The notes below the pieces were generated by a model. It was not told the DNA's origin. It was given only the letters and a program-made list of their open reading frames with translations, and searched no databases. DNA of 8,912 nucleotides from an uncultured Eggerthella sp. GTDB taxonomy: Bacteria > Actinomycetota > Coriobacteriia > Coriobacteriales > Eggerthellaceae. The translations under genes and the position numbers were made by a program. The stretch lies in NCBI GenBank assembly GCA_902470405.1, contig CABRGJ010000022.1, forward strand, positions 1 through 8,912, given 5' to 3'. Below, piece by piece: positions 1 through 6,452 of the stretch (positions within the stretch are counted from its first letter, which is position 1; every line of letters starts with the position of its first letter).

Positions 1-30
1 GATAAAAAAGTGGGCTTATAGGACAAAAAG

Positions 31-66
31 TGAAGCAGAGCAGAGATCGATCTCTGCTCTGCTTCA
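31..66 (-). terminator. Rho-independent terminator of the crotonase-family gene (36-bp perfect palindrome)
   Basis: Bases 31-48 (TGAAGCAGAGCAGAGATC) are the exact reverse complement of bases 49-66, with no mismatch. Read on the minus strand, the hairpin lies 32 bases after the stop codon of the crotonase-family gene and is followed at once by CTTTTTG, the usual uridine tract. A second T-run lies at the minus-strand equivalent of bases 4-10. There is no T-run on the plus-strand side, so it is oriented for the minus-strand gene. The stem is longer than most intrinsic terminators. The centre GATCGATC would leave a loop of about four bases. Confidence 0.85.
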
Positions 67-98
67 TAACTTGATCAGGGGTTCGATCCTCTGCGTGC

Positions 99-980
99 TT
101 AGTGGTTGCTAAAGGTATAGTTCTCCGGATGAGCTTTCACGTCTTCACGTAGTTTTGGATTCATCTTGCGTGTGCCACGGTACGCATCCTGGGTCTCGGT
201 CGCAACGACCTGGTTGCGGTTCTCCATCTTGATCTGCGTGTCGAAGCTATTGCCATCGACCGAGGACTGCATCGCTTCTTTGGTAAGACGCAGCCCGAAT
301 GGCGAGGTGTTCTTCACCATGGTCTCTGCGATCTCCATCGCGGTATCGAGCACTTCGTCGTCCGCTACGAGGCGATTCGCAAAGCCCCATTCAAAAAGCT
401 CTTCAGCGCCGATGCGGCGTGCCGTCATCAGCACTTCATTAGCACGTGCGAAGCCAATGATCTTCGGCAGATAGAACGAGCCGGACATATCTGTGCCAGT
501 CAGTCCAATGTTCAGATATCCTGCCTGCATTTTGAACGATTCACCAAGAACACGCAGGTCACATGCACATGAGATGGAAAGACCACCGCCAACAGCATGC
601 CCCTTCAATGCGCCGATGATAGGTTGTGGGCATGCGCGCATGTTCACGACCTGGTCTGAGCAGATGGTTTGCATGATGAAGAAGTCGCGCTGAGTGCGGC
701 CCATTTCCTCTGGTGGGTCGAGTGCGAGATCGTTCAGGTTGAAACCTGCACAGAACGAGCTGCCTTCGCCCGTCAGGACGATGACTCGGCATTCCGGATC
801 CATGCGCACTTTGATCAGGAATTCGTTGAATTCTGCCATCTGCTTATAGGACATCGCATTCAGATTACCTGCGTCATTGAACGCGCAGATATAGATCGGC
901 CCTTTTTGAGTGATGCTGATCTTCTCGTAATCATCGTAGGTGAAGTCGTCCATGTGATATTGGTCTTGATAGATTCCCAT
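99..980 (-). CDS. Enoyl-CoA hydratase/isomerase (crotonase) family protein, atypical active site
   Basis: This 293-residue cytoplasmic protein has the crotonase fold signature. The first oxyanion-hole loop is SSFCAGFNL (residues 74-82) and the second is GHAVGGGLSISC (127-138). A conserved helix region, LPKIIGFARANEVLMTARRI, follows at 171-190. Family members bind acyl-CoA and catalyse hydration, isomerisation, hydrolysis or dehalogenation. Aligned by eye to classical enoyl-CoA hydratase, both catalytic glutamates are replaced, by Ser135 and Tyr155. Asp164 in TGTDMS lies where dienoyl-CoA isomerases and 4-chlorobenzoyl-CoA dehalogenases keep a functional Asp. Simple hydratase activity is therefore doubtful and the substrate cannot be named. 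The ATG start is supported by a GA-rich Shine-Dalgarno stretch (AAAGAGGGG) just upstream. The length is normal to slightly long for the family. It stands alone, divergent from bipA, with its own terminator. Confidence 0.9.
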   Translation of the reverse strand: MGIYQDQYHMDDFTYDDYEKISITQKGPIYICAFNDAGNLNAMSYKQMAEFNEFLIKVRMDPECRVIVLTGEGSSFCAGFNLNDLALDPPEEMGRTQRDFFIMQTICSDQVVNMRACPQPIIGALKGHAVGGGLSISCACDLRVLGESFKMQAGYLNIGLTGTDMSGSFYLPKIIGFARANEVLMTARRIGAEELFEWGFANRLVADDEVLDTAMEIAETMVKNTSPFGLRLTKEAMQSSVDGNSFDTQIKMENRNQVVATETQDAYRGTRKMNPKLREDVKAHPENYTFSNH

Positions 981-1235
981 ATTCCCCTCTTTCTTTCAGA
1001 AACCCTTCCAAGTAAGCATAGCGCAAAATGCTTGCGATGATTCCCGACCGAGCAATTCAACTCCGTAAATCTAAGGCGCGCTTGCTTTGGTAAAAATACG
1101 AGTACTATGGGGTATGCGCTGCAAAGGGGCTCACTTTGGCAGCGAGCCTTTATAAAAGGTTCGCGCGGGAGAACGGAAAGCTTTCGTGCATATAAATAAG
1201 AGTTATAGATAGGCAAGAGAAAAGGCAAGACACTT
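981..1235. promoter_or_regulatory. Divergent intergenic region between crotonase gene and bipA
   Basis: These 255 bases separate two divergent genes and must hold both promoters unless either is expressed from elsewhere. On the plus strand, -10-like boxes are TATAAA at 1191-1196 and TTATAG at 1203-1208, but I see no convincing -35 at the right distance for either. On the minus strand a TTGAAT box is visible around 1055-1060, again without a good partner. No ORF here looks real; the longer minus-strand reading frame through 860-1270 only shadows neighbouring genes. The notable structure is the hairpin at 1142-1164. Confidence 0.4.
1142..1164 (+). promoter_or_regulatory. 10-bp hairpin in the presumed bipA leader
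   Basis: GCGAGCCTTT (1142-1151) pairs with AAAGGTTCGC (1155-1164) over ten base pairs, one of them a G-U wobble on the plus-strand RNA, around a three-base loop ATA. The downstream sequence is purine-rich and not a U-tract, so it is not an intrinsic terminator in the plus direction. It ends 71 bases before the bipA start. It could be an RNA structure if transcription starts upstream of it, or a protein-binding inverted repeat in DNA if transcription starts at about 1203-1215. The sequence cannot decide between these. Confidence 0.45.
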
Positions 1236-3050
1236 ATGAGACAGGAAAACATTCGTAACGTTGCGATCATTGCTCACGTTGACCATGGTAAGACCACGCT
1301 GGTCGATCGCTTGCTCTATACCGCTGGTGTGTTCCGTGAAAATCAAGAAGTGCAAGAGCGCTTGCTCGATTCGAACGATCAGGAACGTGAGCGCGGTATC
1401 ACCATCTTGTCGAAGAATATCTCAATCTCATACAAAGATGTGAAGATCAACGTCATCGATACTCCGGGCCATGCTGATTTCGGTGGTGAGGTGGAACGCG
1501 TGCTCAATATGGCTGATGGCGCGCTGCTGATCGTCGATGCATTCGAGGGCCCGATGCCTCAAACGCGTTTTGTGTTGCGTCATGCACTCGATCTGGGATT
1601 GCGCATCGTGCTTGTCATCAATAAGATCGATCGCCCTGGTTCACGTCCCGAAGAAGTGGTCGATGAGGTGTTCGATCTGATGGTTGAGCTCGAGGCAAAT
1701 GACGAACAACTCGATTTTCCGATCATCTATGCTTCTGCGGTAAATGGCTATGCGCGTTATGAGCCAACCGATGATAACGACAACATGGTTCCGTTGCTCG
1801 ACACGATCTTAAAGGAAGTTCCTGCTCCCGATTGCGACCCAACCGGACCAGTTGCTCTGCAACTTTGCACGATCGACCATTCGAGCTTTGTTGGTCGTAT
1901 CGGCGTCGGTCGCCTTTTCTCGGGCACCATGTCGAAGAATGAACCCGTGCTGGTCATTAAGAATGACGGCACACGTTATAACACCACTATCAAACAGGTG
2001 TTTACCTTCGATGCGTTGGGCAAGAAAGAAGAAGAGAAGGTTTCTGCAGGAGATATCATTGCGGTGGTCGGCGTCGAAGATGCTGATATCGGAGATATGG
2101 TGACGAGTCGCGAGAATCCGATCGAACTCGATCCGATCGAGGTGGAAGAACCGACCATGGCGGTCGTCTTCGAGGCATCCACCTCGCCGCTCGTTGGTCG
2201 TGAAGGAGAGATCGTCGGTGCGCGCCAATTAAAAGAACGCCTGTTCAAAGAAGCAGAGAGCAACATCTCCATGCGCATTCGCGAGACGGATGACAAATCA
2301 GGTGTAGAAGTTGCAGGCCGAGGTCTGCTGCATCTTTCCGTATTGATGGAGACCATGCGCCGTGAAGGATATGAATTTCAGGTTGGACGCCCACGTGTCA
2401 TCATCAAGAAGGATGACCAAGGCAATCTGCTCGAGCCGATCGAAGAAGCAACAGTTGATGTCCCGAGCGAATATGCAGGTAAATGTATTGAGGTGTTCGG
2501 GACGGCTGGTGGAGAGATGACCGATATGTTCCAGCGTGGCGATCAGACCCATCTCGTCTTCAAGATCCCCTCACGTGGAACGATGGGCCTACGCACCCGT
2601 CTGCTCAACGTATCACGTGGTGAAGCGACGATGTTTCACCACTTCAGCGAATACGGGTCGTATCGCGGTGAATTCGGCGGACGTAAGAATGGTTCCATGA
2701 TCGCGATGGCTACCGAAAAGTCCGTTGCGTATGCGCTCGATACGCTCCAGCAGCGCGGCCGTCTATTCGTGGGGCCCGGTGAAGAATGCTATGAGGGCAT
2801 GATCGTTGGCGAATCCGCGAAGGAAGGCGATATGGTCGTGAACGTTGCGAAGGCCAAACAGCTAGGCAACCAGCGTTCATCTGGTGCTGATAAAGCGATC
2901 CAGCTCACTCCTCCGGTCGTGTTCACGCTCGAGGAAGCCCTTGAGTATATCGAAGACGACGAACTGGTGGAAATTACGCCGCAGAACATTCGTCTTCGTA
3001 AGCGCACGCTCTCCTCTATTCAGCGTAAGAAGGAAGCAAAGAATAAATAG
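1236..3050 (+). CDS. typA: Translational GTPase BipA/TypA
   Basis: This ribosome-binding GTPase of the EF-G/LepA class is implicated in ribosome assembly and stress or cold adaptation. At 604 residues it matches the family length (about 607 in E. coli). All G motifs are present: P-loop AHVDHGKT (13-20), switch I RGITI (53-57), DTPGHADF (75-82), NKID (129-132) and SAVNG (167-171). EF-Tu domain 2-like sequence follows from about 200. After that come the EF-G domain III/V-like parts, including [20 protein letters not shown] at about 358 onward, and the BipA-specific C-terminal domain with the [12 protein letters not shown] segment. The start is the ATG at 1236 with a modest GAAAAGG Shine-Dalgarno ten bases upstream, and it gives the standard [21 protein letters not shown]-terminus. 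No truncation or unusual residue is visible. It appears monocistronic, with a terminator downstream. Identity is essentially certain from motifs and length. Confidence 0.98.
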   Translation: MRQENIRNVAIIAHVDHGKTTLVDRLLYTAGVFRENQEVQERLLDSNDQERERGITILSKNISISYKDVKINVIDTPGHADFGGEVERVLNMADGALLIVDAFEGPMPQTRFVLRHALDLGLRIVLVINKIDRPGSRPEEVVDEVFDLMVELEANDEQLDFPIIYASAVNGYARYEPTDDNDNMVPLLDTILKEVPAPDCDPTGPVALQLCTIDHSSFVGRIGVGRLFSGTMSKNEPVLVIKNDGTRYNTTIKQVFTFDALGKKEEEKVSAGDIIAVVGVEDADIGDMVTSRENPIELDPIEVEEPTMAVVFEASTSPLVGREGEIVGARQLKERLFKEAESNISMRIRETDDKSGVEVAGRGLLHLSVLMETMRREGYEFQVGRPRVIIKKDDQGNLLEPIEEATVDVPSEYAGKCIEVFGTAGGEMTDMFQRGDQTHLVFKIPSRGTMGLRTRLLNVSRGEATMFHHFSEYGSYRGEFGGRKNGSMIAMATEKSVAYALDTLQQRGRLFVGPGEECYEGMIVGESAKEGDMVVNVAKAKQLGNQRSSGADKAIQLTPPVVFTLEEALEYIEDDELVEITPQNIRLRKRTLSSIQRKKEAKNK

Positions 3051-3055
3051 CGGCT

Positions 3056-3074
3056 TCTTTTCGGCGCGAAAAGA
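3056..3074 (+). other. Stem-loop just after bipA stop
   Basis: TCTTTTCG (3056-3063) pairs perfectly with CGAAAAGA (3067-3074) around a three-base loop GCG. It begins six bases after the bipA stop codon. No T-tract follows, so on its own it is not a terminator. It may protect the 3' end or act with the terminator 20 bases further on. Confidence 0.45.
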
Positions 3075-3094
3075 GCACCACAGAATACCAAAGC

Positions 3095-3123
3095 AAAAAG
3101 GCACCTTTCCAGGTGTCTTTTTC
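3095..3123 (+). terminator. Intrinsic terminator of bipA
   Basis: AAAAAGGCACCT (3095-3106) pairs with AGGTGTCTTTTT (3111-3122) around the loop TTCC. The GC part of the stem (GGCACCT with AGGTGTC, one G-U) is followed by five T residues. Because an A-run precedes the stem, it can also function on the minus strand, but no minus-strand gene ends here. Confidence 0.8.
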
Positions 3124-3272
3124 GATATATGAAGAGCATTTGTATTTCGTTGCTGCGAAAATGGAGCATTTGTGCAGACAAACCCAACAAACTCGACTTG
3201 TGTAACAATCATTTTTGCATACGTGCGCATCCTTTTTTGCGATGCAGATCCATATATAAGATAGGGAACTCA
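3124..3272 (+). promoter_or_regulatory. Upstream region of the PPIase lipoprotein gene with 10-bp direct repeats
   Basis: This AT-rich stretch follows the bipA terminator and should hold the promoter of the next operon. GAGCATTTGT occurs at 3134-3143 and again at 3164-3173, exactly 30 bases apart on the same face of the helix or nearly so. Between the copies lies a short inverted repeat, TTTCG (3145-3149) with CGAAA (3156-3160). A second small inverted repeat, TTTGT with ACAAA, spans 3169-3182. A -35-like TTGTGT sits at 3198-3203, but no good -10 follows at normal spacing. The arrangement is operator-like, but no regulator can be named. Confidence 0.4.
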
Positions 3273-4442
3273 ATGACGCTCAAGACCATCTTCTCAAAAG
3301 TATCAGTTTTCGTGCTCGCAGCTATTTGTTGCGTATCGCTGGCAGGCTGTGGTTCGAAGTATGGATACACTGGTGGAACGGCAGCTACGGTCAACGGAAC
3401 ACCGATCGAAGAAGACACGGTCACGAAGTATATCCAAGATTTCCGTGCTAGCTCTGAGCTATCGAGCGATGAAGCATGGGCAAGCTGGCTCAAGGAGAGC
3501 TCGCAGGATCCCCAGTCTATTCGTAATCAGGTCATCGATTATTACGTGCAGCAAGAGCTTATCCGTCAAGCTGCGCAGGAAAATGAAGTAGTCGTCGAAC
3601 AGTCTGCTATCGATGAGCAGGTCGACGCGATGAAGAAGAACTACAGCAACGATAGTGCGTGGCAGGATGCGCTCTCACAGTCTGGTGTGACCGAAGAGCA
3701 ATATCGTGAATCGATCGAGATCGGCCTTACTTCTCGTGCATTGCAAGAGAAGATCATCACAGAAGTCGATACGAGCGACGATGCAGGCTTGCTTGAGTTC
3801 ATGAATACCTATAAAGACATGATCAACGGCTCAAAGCGCTCTTCTCACATCTTGCTTGAAGCTGGTGATGAAGCAAAGGCTGAGGAGATTGTAGGATTGC
3901 TCACGTCAGGCCAGCTGGATTTCGCTACTGCAGCCCAGATGTACTCAACAGATAGCGGTTCAGCGCGTAATGGTGGTGATGTGGGTTGGGATACCATCAA
4001 CAATTTCGTTGAGGAATACACCGCTGCGCTCGATAGTGTAGAGCTCGGACAGATCACGCTCACAATGAGCGATTACGGTATCCATATCATCTTATGTACG
4101 GATGTCCTGAATCTTGAAGGTGAGCCAACTTCCCTTTCTGCTTATCCTGACGAGATCGTTGAATATATGCGCACCATTTATGGTAGCCAGAAGAAGGCCG
4201 AAGATTTCCAGGAGTGGCTCAAGCATTATAAGGAAGAATCCGATGTTGTCGTCAACGACATGCCTTCTAATGTTCCTTATAATATCGACCTTTCTCAGTT
4301 CGACACTGATTCAACGGAGAATTCTGAGGGTGAAGAGTCTGACGATAACGGAAATTCTTCTCGTGATGATGCCCAGAATCTCAGTGCTATCGAGGGCGAT
4401 GATGACAAGGGTGAAGAAGGCCTGCCCCAGGGCGATCAGTAA
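3273..4442 (+). CDS. Parvulin-type peptidyl-prolyl isomerase lipoprotein (PrsA/SurA-like)
   Basis: Predicted membrane-anchored foldase that isomerises Xaa-Pro bonds in exported proteins outside the cytoplasmic membrane. An in-frame ATG exists at 3129, but the start at 3273 is preferred. It has an AGGGA Shine-Dalgarno (3263-3267) and gives a 389-residue protein beginning with a clean type II signal peptide (basic MTLKTIFSK, hydrophobic core, lipobox SLAGC with acylated Cys26). A helical SurA-like N-terminal region spans roughly 38-185. The parvulin domain spans about 187-279 with SHILLEAG, the STDSGSARNGGDVGW stretch and GIHIIL, retaining the family's two histidines (His192, His271). Residues 344-389 form a disordered, strongly acidic tail: 17 Asp/Glu against 2 Arg/Lys. 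The next gene starts 40 bases downstream with no terminator, so the two are probably co-transcribed. PPIase identity is strong; orthology to PrsA specifically is not proven. Confidence 0.9.
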   Translation: MTLKTIFSKVSVFVLAAICCVSLAGCGSKYGYTGGTAATVNGTPIEEDTVTKYIQDFRASSELSSDEAWASWLKESSQDPQSIRNQVIDYYVQQELIRQAAQENEVVVEQSAIDEQVDAMKKNYSNDSAWQDALSQSGVTEEQYRESIEIGLTSRALQEKIITEVDTSDDAGLLEFMNTYKDMINGSKRSSHILLEAGDEAKAEEIVGLLTSGQLDFATAAQMYSTDSGSARNGGDVGWDTINNFVEEYTAALDSVELGQITLTMSDYGIHIILCTDVLNLEGEPTSLSAYPDEIVEYMRTIYGSQKKAEDFQEWLKHYKEESDVVVNDMPSNVPYNIDLSQFDTDSTENSEGEESDDNGNSSRDDAQNLSAIEGDDDKGEEGLPQGDQ

Positions 4443-4458
4443 GATCTAAGATCGTTTC

Positions 4459-4472
4459 TTCCTGATCAGGAA
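4459..4472 (+). promoter_or_regulatory. Palindrome overlapping the Shine-Dalgarno of the ABC ATPase gene
   Basis: TTCCTGATCAGGAA is a perfect 14-base palindrome in the 40-base gap between the PPIase and ATPase genes. Its 3' arm contains AGGAA, the start of the only plausible Shine-Dalgarno (AGGAAAAGAG) for the ATG at 4483. No T-run follows, so it is not a terminator. If it folds in RNA it would partly hide the ribosome binding site. It could equally be a DNA-binding site or chance. Confidence 0.35.
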
Positions 4473-4482
4473 AAGAGAATAC

Positions 4483-5271
4483 ATGGAGCTGCCCCTTATC
4501 CAATTGCGCAATGCTGTTGTGCGTCGCAAAGGAAAGAACATTCTTGATATCGAGTCATTCGATCTTCATGCAGGGGAGAATATCGCGCTGCTTGGCCCGA
4601 ATGGCGCAGGAAAGTCGACATTCATCCAACTGATCACGCGCGAGGTGTTTCCCCTTCATCGCGATGTACCACCGGTTCTCTTCCGAGGCAACGAACGTAC
4701 GACGCTTCAAGAAACGAAGAAAGTACTCGGTGTTGTTTCCTCGACGATGCAAGATCAGATTACGGTTCATCTTCCTGCATTCGATATTGTTGCAGGCGGC
4801 TTGTTCGGCTCGCTTGGTATTCCTGATATGTATCGGGTGACGCCTCAGTCTCGCGAGCATGTACTCAACATCATGGAGATGCTTGGCGTGCTCGATCTTG
4901 CGAAGCGCGACATCAAAACGCTCTCGACCGGACAAGCTCGTCGCATCCTCTTGGCGCGCGCTCTTATCCATGACCCAGAGGTACTCGTCTTCGATGAGCC
5001 AACAACCGGTCTCGATCCTGAAGGTATGTATTATGTCCGAAAGTCGATGCGCGATCTGGTCGGGCAAGGTAAATCGATCATTCTCGTGACGCATTATCCT
5101 GAGGACATCATTCCAGAGGTCGAGCGGGTTGTCATGATAAAAGAAGGCAAGCTTTTCGATGACGGAGCGAAGAGTGAATTGCTTACAAGCGCGCGTATGT
5201 CAGAGTTGTTCGATGTTCCTTTACGGATTATTGAGCAAGATGGCTATTTTTCCCTTGTGAGTGAATATTAA
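4483..5271 (+). CDS. ABC-type ATP-binding protein, orphan (no permease nearby)
   Basis: Cytoplasmic ATPase subunit of an ABC system, 262 residues with one complete nucleotide-binding domain. Visible motifs are Walker A GPNGAGKST (38-46), Q-loop Gln90, signature LSTGQ (147-151, Thr in place of the commoner Gly), Walker B VLVFDEP (167-173), D-loop GLD (176-178) and switch His204 in LVTHYPED. All residues needed for ATP hydrolysis seem intact. The overall look resembles stand-alone YlmA/ModF-like ATPases rather than a typical importer subunit. That is a family impression, not an alignment. The ATG start has an AGGAAAAGAG Shine-Dalgarno. It lies 40 bases after the PPIase lipoprotein gene in a likely operon, but no membrane subunit or solute-binding protein is in the window, so the substrate is unknown. 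The promoter for the first tRNA overlaps its last codons. Confidence 0.9.
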   Translation: MELPLIQLRNAVVRRKGKNILDIESFDLHAGENIALLGPNGAGKSTFIQLITREVFPLHRDVPPVLFRGNERTTLQETKKVLGVVSSTMQDQITVHLPAFDIVAGGLFGSLGIPDMYRVTPQSREHVLNIMEMLGVLDLAKRDIKTLSTGQARRILLARALIHDPEVLVFDEPTTGLDPEGMYYVRKSMRDLVGQGKSIILVTHYPEDIIPEVERVVMIKEGKLFDDGAKSELLTSARMSELFDVPLRIIEQDGYFSLVSEY

Positions 5272-5284
5272 ACTGGTATATAAT
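5255..5284 (+). promoter_or_regulatory. Sigma-70-type promoter for tRNA-Ser(GGA)
   Basis: TTGTGA (5255-5260) and a consensus TATAAT (5279-5284) are separated by 18 bases. The predicted transcription start falls near 5291, about 22 bases before the mature tRNA 5' end. The -35 box lies inside the final codons of the ABC ATPase gene, while the -10 is just after its stop codon. Confidence 0.75.
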
Positions 5285-5312
5285 CTATCATCGCACGTGC
5301 AAAGCACACTTT

Positions 5313-5405
5313 GGAGAGATGTCCGAGTCTGGCTTAAGGAGCACGATTGGAAATCGTGTATACGCCAAAAGCGTATCTGGGGTTCGAATCCCCATCTCTC
5401 CGCCA
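5313..5405 (+). tRNA. tRNA-Ser (anticodon GGA)
   Basis: A 93-base class II tRNA. Acceptor arms GGAGAGA (5313-5319) and TCTCTCC (5395-5401) pair fully, followed by discriminator G and an encoded CCA. The anticodon stem CACGA/TCGTG encloses loop TTGGAAA with anticodon GGA at 5349-5351, reading UCC and UCU. The long variable arm pairs TACGC with GCGTA. The T-loop is GGTTCGAATCC. The long extra arm and anticodon agree on serine. Confidence 0.97.
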
Positions 5406-5485
5406 GTTGATACCATGCCAGTTGGCGTGTTAAACAGAATTCACGTTTGGTCATGATCTTGTTATAGCTGCGTGGGTTCTCGTTA

Positions 5486-5514
5486 AAGAAGCGCTCGCGA
5501 GAGCGTTTTCTTTT
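5486..5514 (+). terminator. Intrinsic terminator between the two tRNA-Ser genes
   Basis: AAGCGCTC (5489-5496) pairs with GAGCGTTT (5501-5508), with one G-U pair, around loop GCGA and runs into TTTTCTTTT (5506-5514). It lies about 85 bases after tRNA-Ser(GGA) and 40 bases before tRNA-Ser(CGA), which suggests the two tRNAs are separate transcripts. Confidence 0.75.
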
Positions 5515-5554
5515 ACCAACTTCGTCGGTCGCTCCATGCGAAAGGCGAACTTTT

Positions 5555-5647
5555 GGAAGGGTGGCAGAGCGGCTGAATGCGGCGGTCTCGAAAACCGTTT
5601 TGCCCATAACATGGGTAACGAGGGTTCAAATCCCTCCCCTTCCGCCA
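5555..5647 (+). tRNA. tRNA-Ser (anticodon CGA)
   Basis: A 93-base class II tRNA. Acceptor arms GGAAGGG (5555-5561) and CCCTTCC (5637-5643) pair fully, then discriminator G and an encoded CCA. The anticodon stem GCGGT/ACCGT (one G-U) encloses loop CTCGAAA with anticodon CGA at 5589-5591, reading UCG. The variable arm pairs CCCAT with ATGGG and the T-loop is GGTTCAAATCC. Its promoter is not obvious. Only 40 bases separate it from the preceding terminator, where the best pair, TTTTAC (5511-5516) and CATGCG (5535-5540), is weak. Confidence 0.97.
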
Positions 5648-5657
5648 GCGCGATGAT

Positions 5658-5682
5658 GGCTCCCGAAATGGGAGCCTTTTTT
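5658..5682 (+). terminator. Intrinsic terminator of tRNA-Ser(CGA)
   Basis: GGCTCCC (5658-5664) pairs perfectly with GGGAGCC (5670-5676) around the five-base loop GAAAT, followed by six T residues. It starts ten bases after the tRNA CCA end. Confidence 0.93.
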
Positions 5683-5699
5683 GTGCCACAAAGCCTTAC

Positions 5700-5755
5700 A
5701 AATGACGCATAAACGTGTGTTCACGGTGGGCATTTTCCTTCATTTTGCGTCATTT
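5700..5755. repeat. 10-bp inverted repeat with nested hairpin
   Basis: AAATGACGCA (5700-5709) and TGCGTCATTT (5746-5755) are perfect reverse complements separated by 36 bases. Inside lies a smaller inverted pair, CGTG and CACG, around TGTT (from 5714). It begins 18 bases after the tRNA terminator, with no gene on either strand. It could be a protein-binding site or a structured RNA. Confidence 0.5.
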
Positions 5756-6446
5756 CGATTCGGCCTTTTGTTGCCCCCATTCCGTGATCGCCTCTCTTTA
5801 TCCCCATCGAGCAGATCGCGCTCGTAGCACGAGCATTTTGTGCTTGAAACAACGTATTTTGGCGATTTTCGGCTCTGAAAAAGAAGCGATAAGCCTTGCG
5901 CGATCTCTTAGAGAAACAGCAGGCGTGTTCGGTCAAAACACATGAGAATCAAGAACGATCTTCCTCTGAAATAACTGTATATCATCATGCTAAATGCCTG
6001 CTAGCACCCCATTTTCAATTTGCTATCAATCCTCATAAAAGGGTGAAAGATGATGCTAGCATCTTCTTGTTTTCTCTTCCTGCGCAAGACAGCATGGAAG
6101 AAGGTCGCCAGATTGACGTGAACCGTCCGCCTTGTAGGTTTCATGGTCATAAGAGCGTTTGGCGACATGTGTTCGTGCGTGTAACAAGATCGTGGGCGAT
6201 CGCATGGCGAACAAGCGCATGAAACGAAGGGGAGAACACGCTTTCAGATCGTGCGATCAACGCTCGGATCGTCGCCAAGGAAAGCGGGAAAGCCAGACTT
6301 CAAGACGAGTCAGGGCGTATTACGCTTTCCAGACCAATGATGTAACACGGCTTCAAGGTCAGTGTTTTTGTGAGTTGCTTCTCCCGTTGCCCTCTACGTC
6401 CAGATTCGCAATCAATCTGTTGGTATGAAGTTCGTAGCATTGCTCT

Positions 6447-6452
6447 TACAAT
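6447..6452 (+). promoter_or_regulatory. Candidate -10 box for the BTAD regulator gene
   Basis: TACAAT matches the -10 consensus in five of six positions and lies 58 bases before the chosen start codon. The nearest -35-like hexamer, TTGGTA (6420-6425), is 21 bases away, which is too far for a standard promoter, so the call is weak. Confidence 0.3.

Noticed and set aside
860..1270. Minus-strand ORF of 136 codons across the bipA upstream region
   Set aside because: It overlaps both the real crotonase start and the bipA start in another frame and has no family resemblance.
3129..3272. Upstream extension of the PPIase lipoprotein (48 extra residues from the ATG at 3129)
   Set aside because: The start at 3273 has a Shine-Dalgarno and gives a textbook lipoprotein signal peptide; the extension would bury that signal and overlaps the repeat-bearing regulatory DNA.
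4555..5094. Minus-strand ORF of 179 codons
   Set aside because: Entirely antisense to the ABC ATPase gene, whose protein has all expected motifs; the antisense product has no recognisable features.
5221..5607. Minus-strand ORF of 128 codons across the tRNA-Ser genes
   Set aside because: It is antisense to two clear tRNAs; such frames with a WGFEPQ-like stretch are a known artefact of reading tRNA-Ser genes backwards.
5313..5682. tRNA-associated integration site
   Set aside because: No duplicated tRNA 3' segment, integrase gene or phage-like gene is visible in the window.
6188..6258. GATCG...CGATC inverted pairs at 6188-6201 and 6247-6258 as specific operators
   Set aside because: GATCG and CGATC are so frequent throughout the window that two such pairs are likely by chance.
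5715..6428. Plus-strand ORFs at 5715-5945, 5896-6222 and 6159-6428
   Set aside because: They overlap one another, lack ribosome sites and conserved motifs, and have rare-residue-rich composition (many Cys, His, Arg, Ser) typical of non-coding frames.
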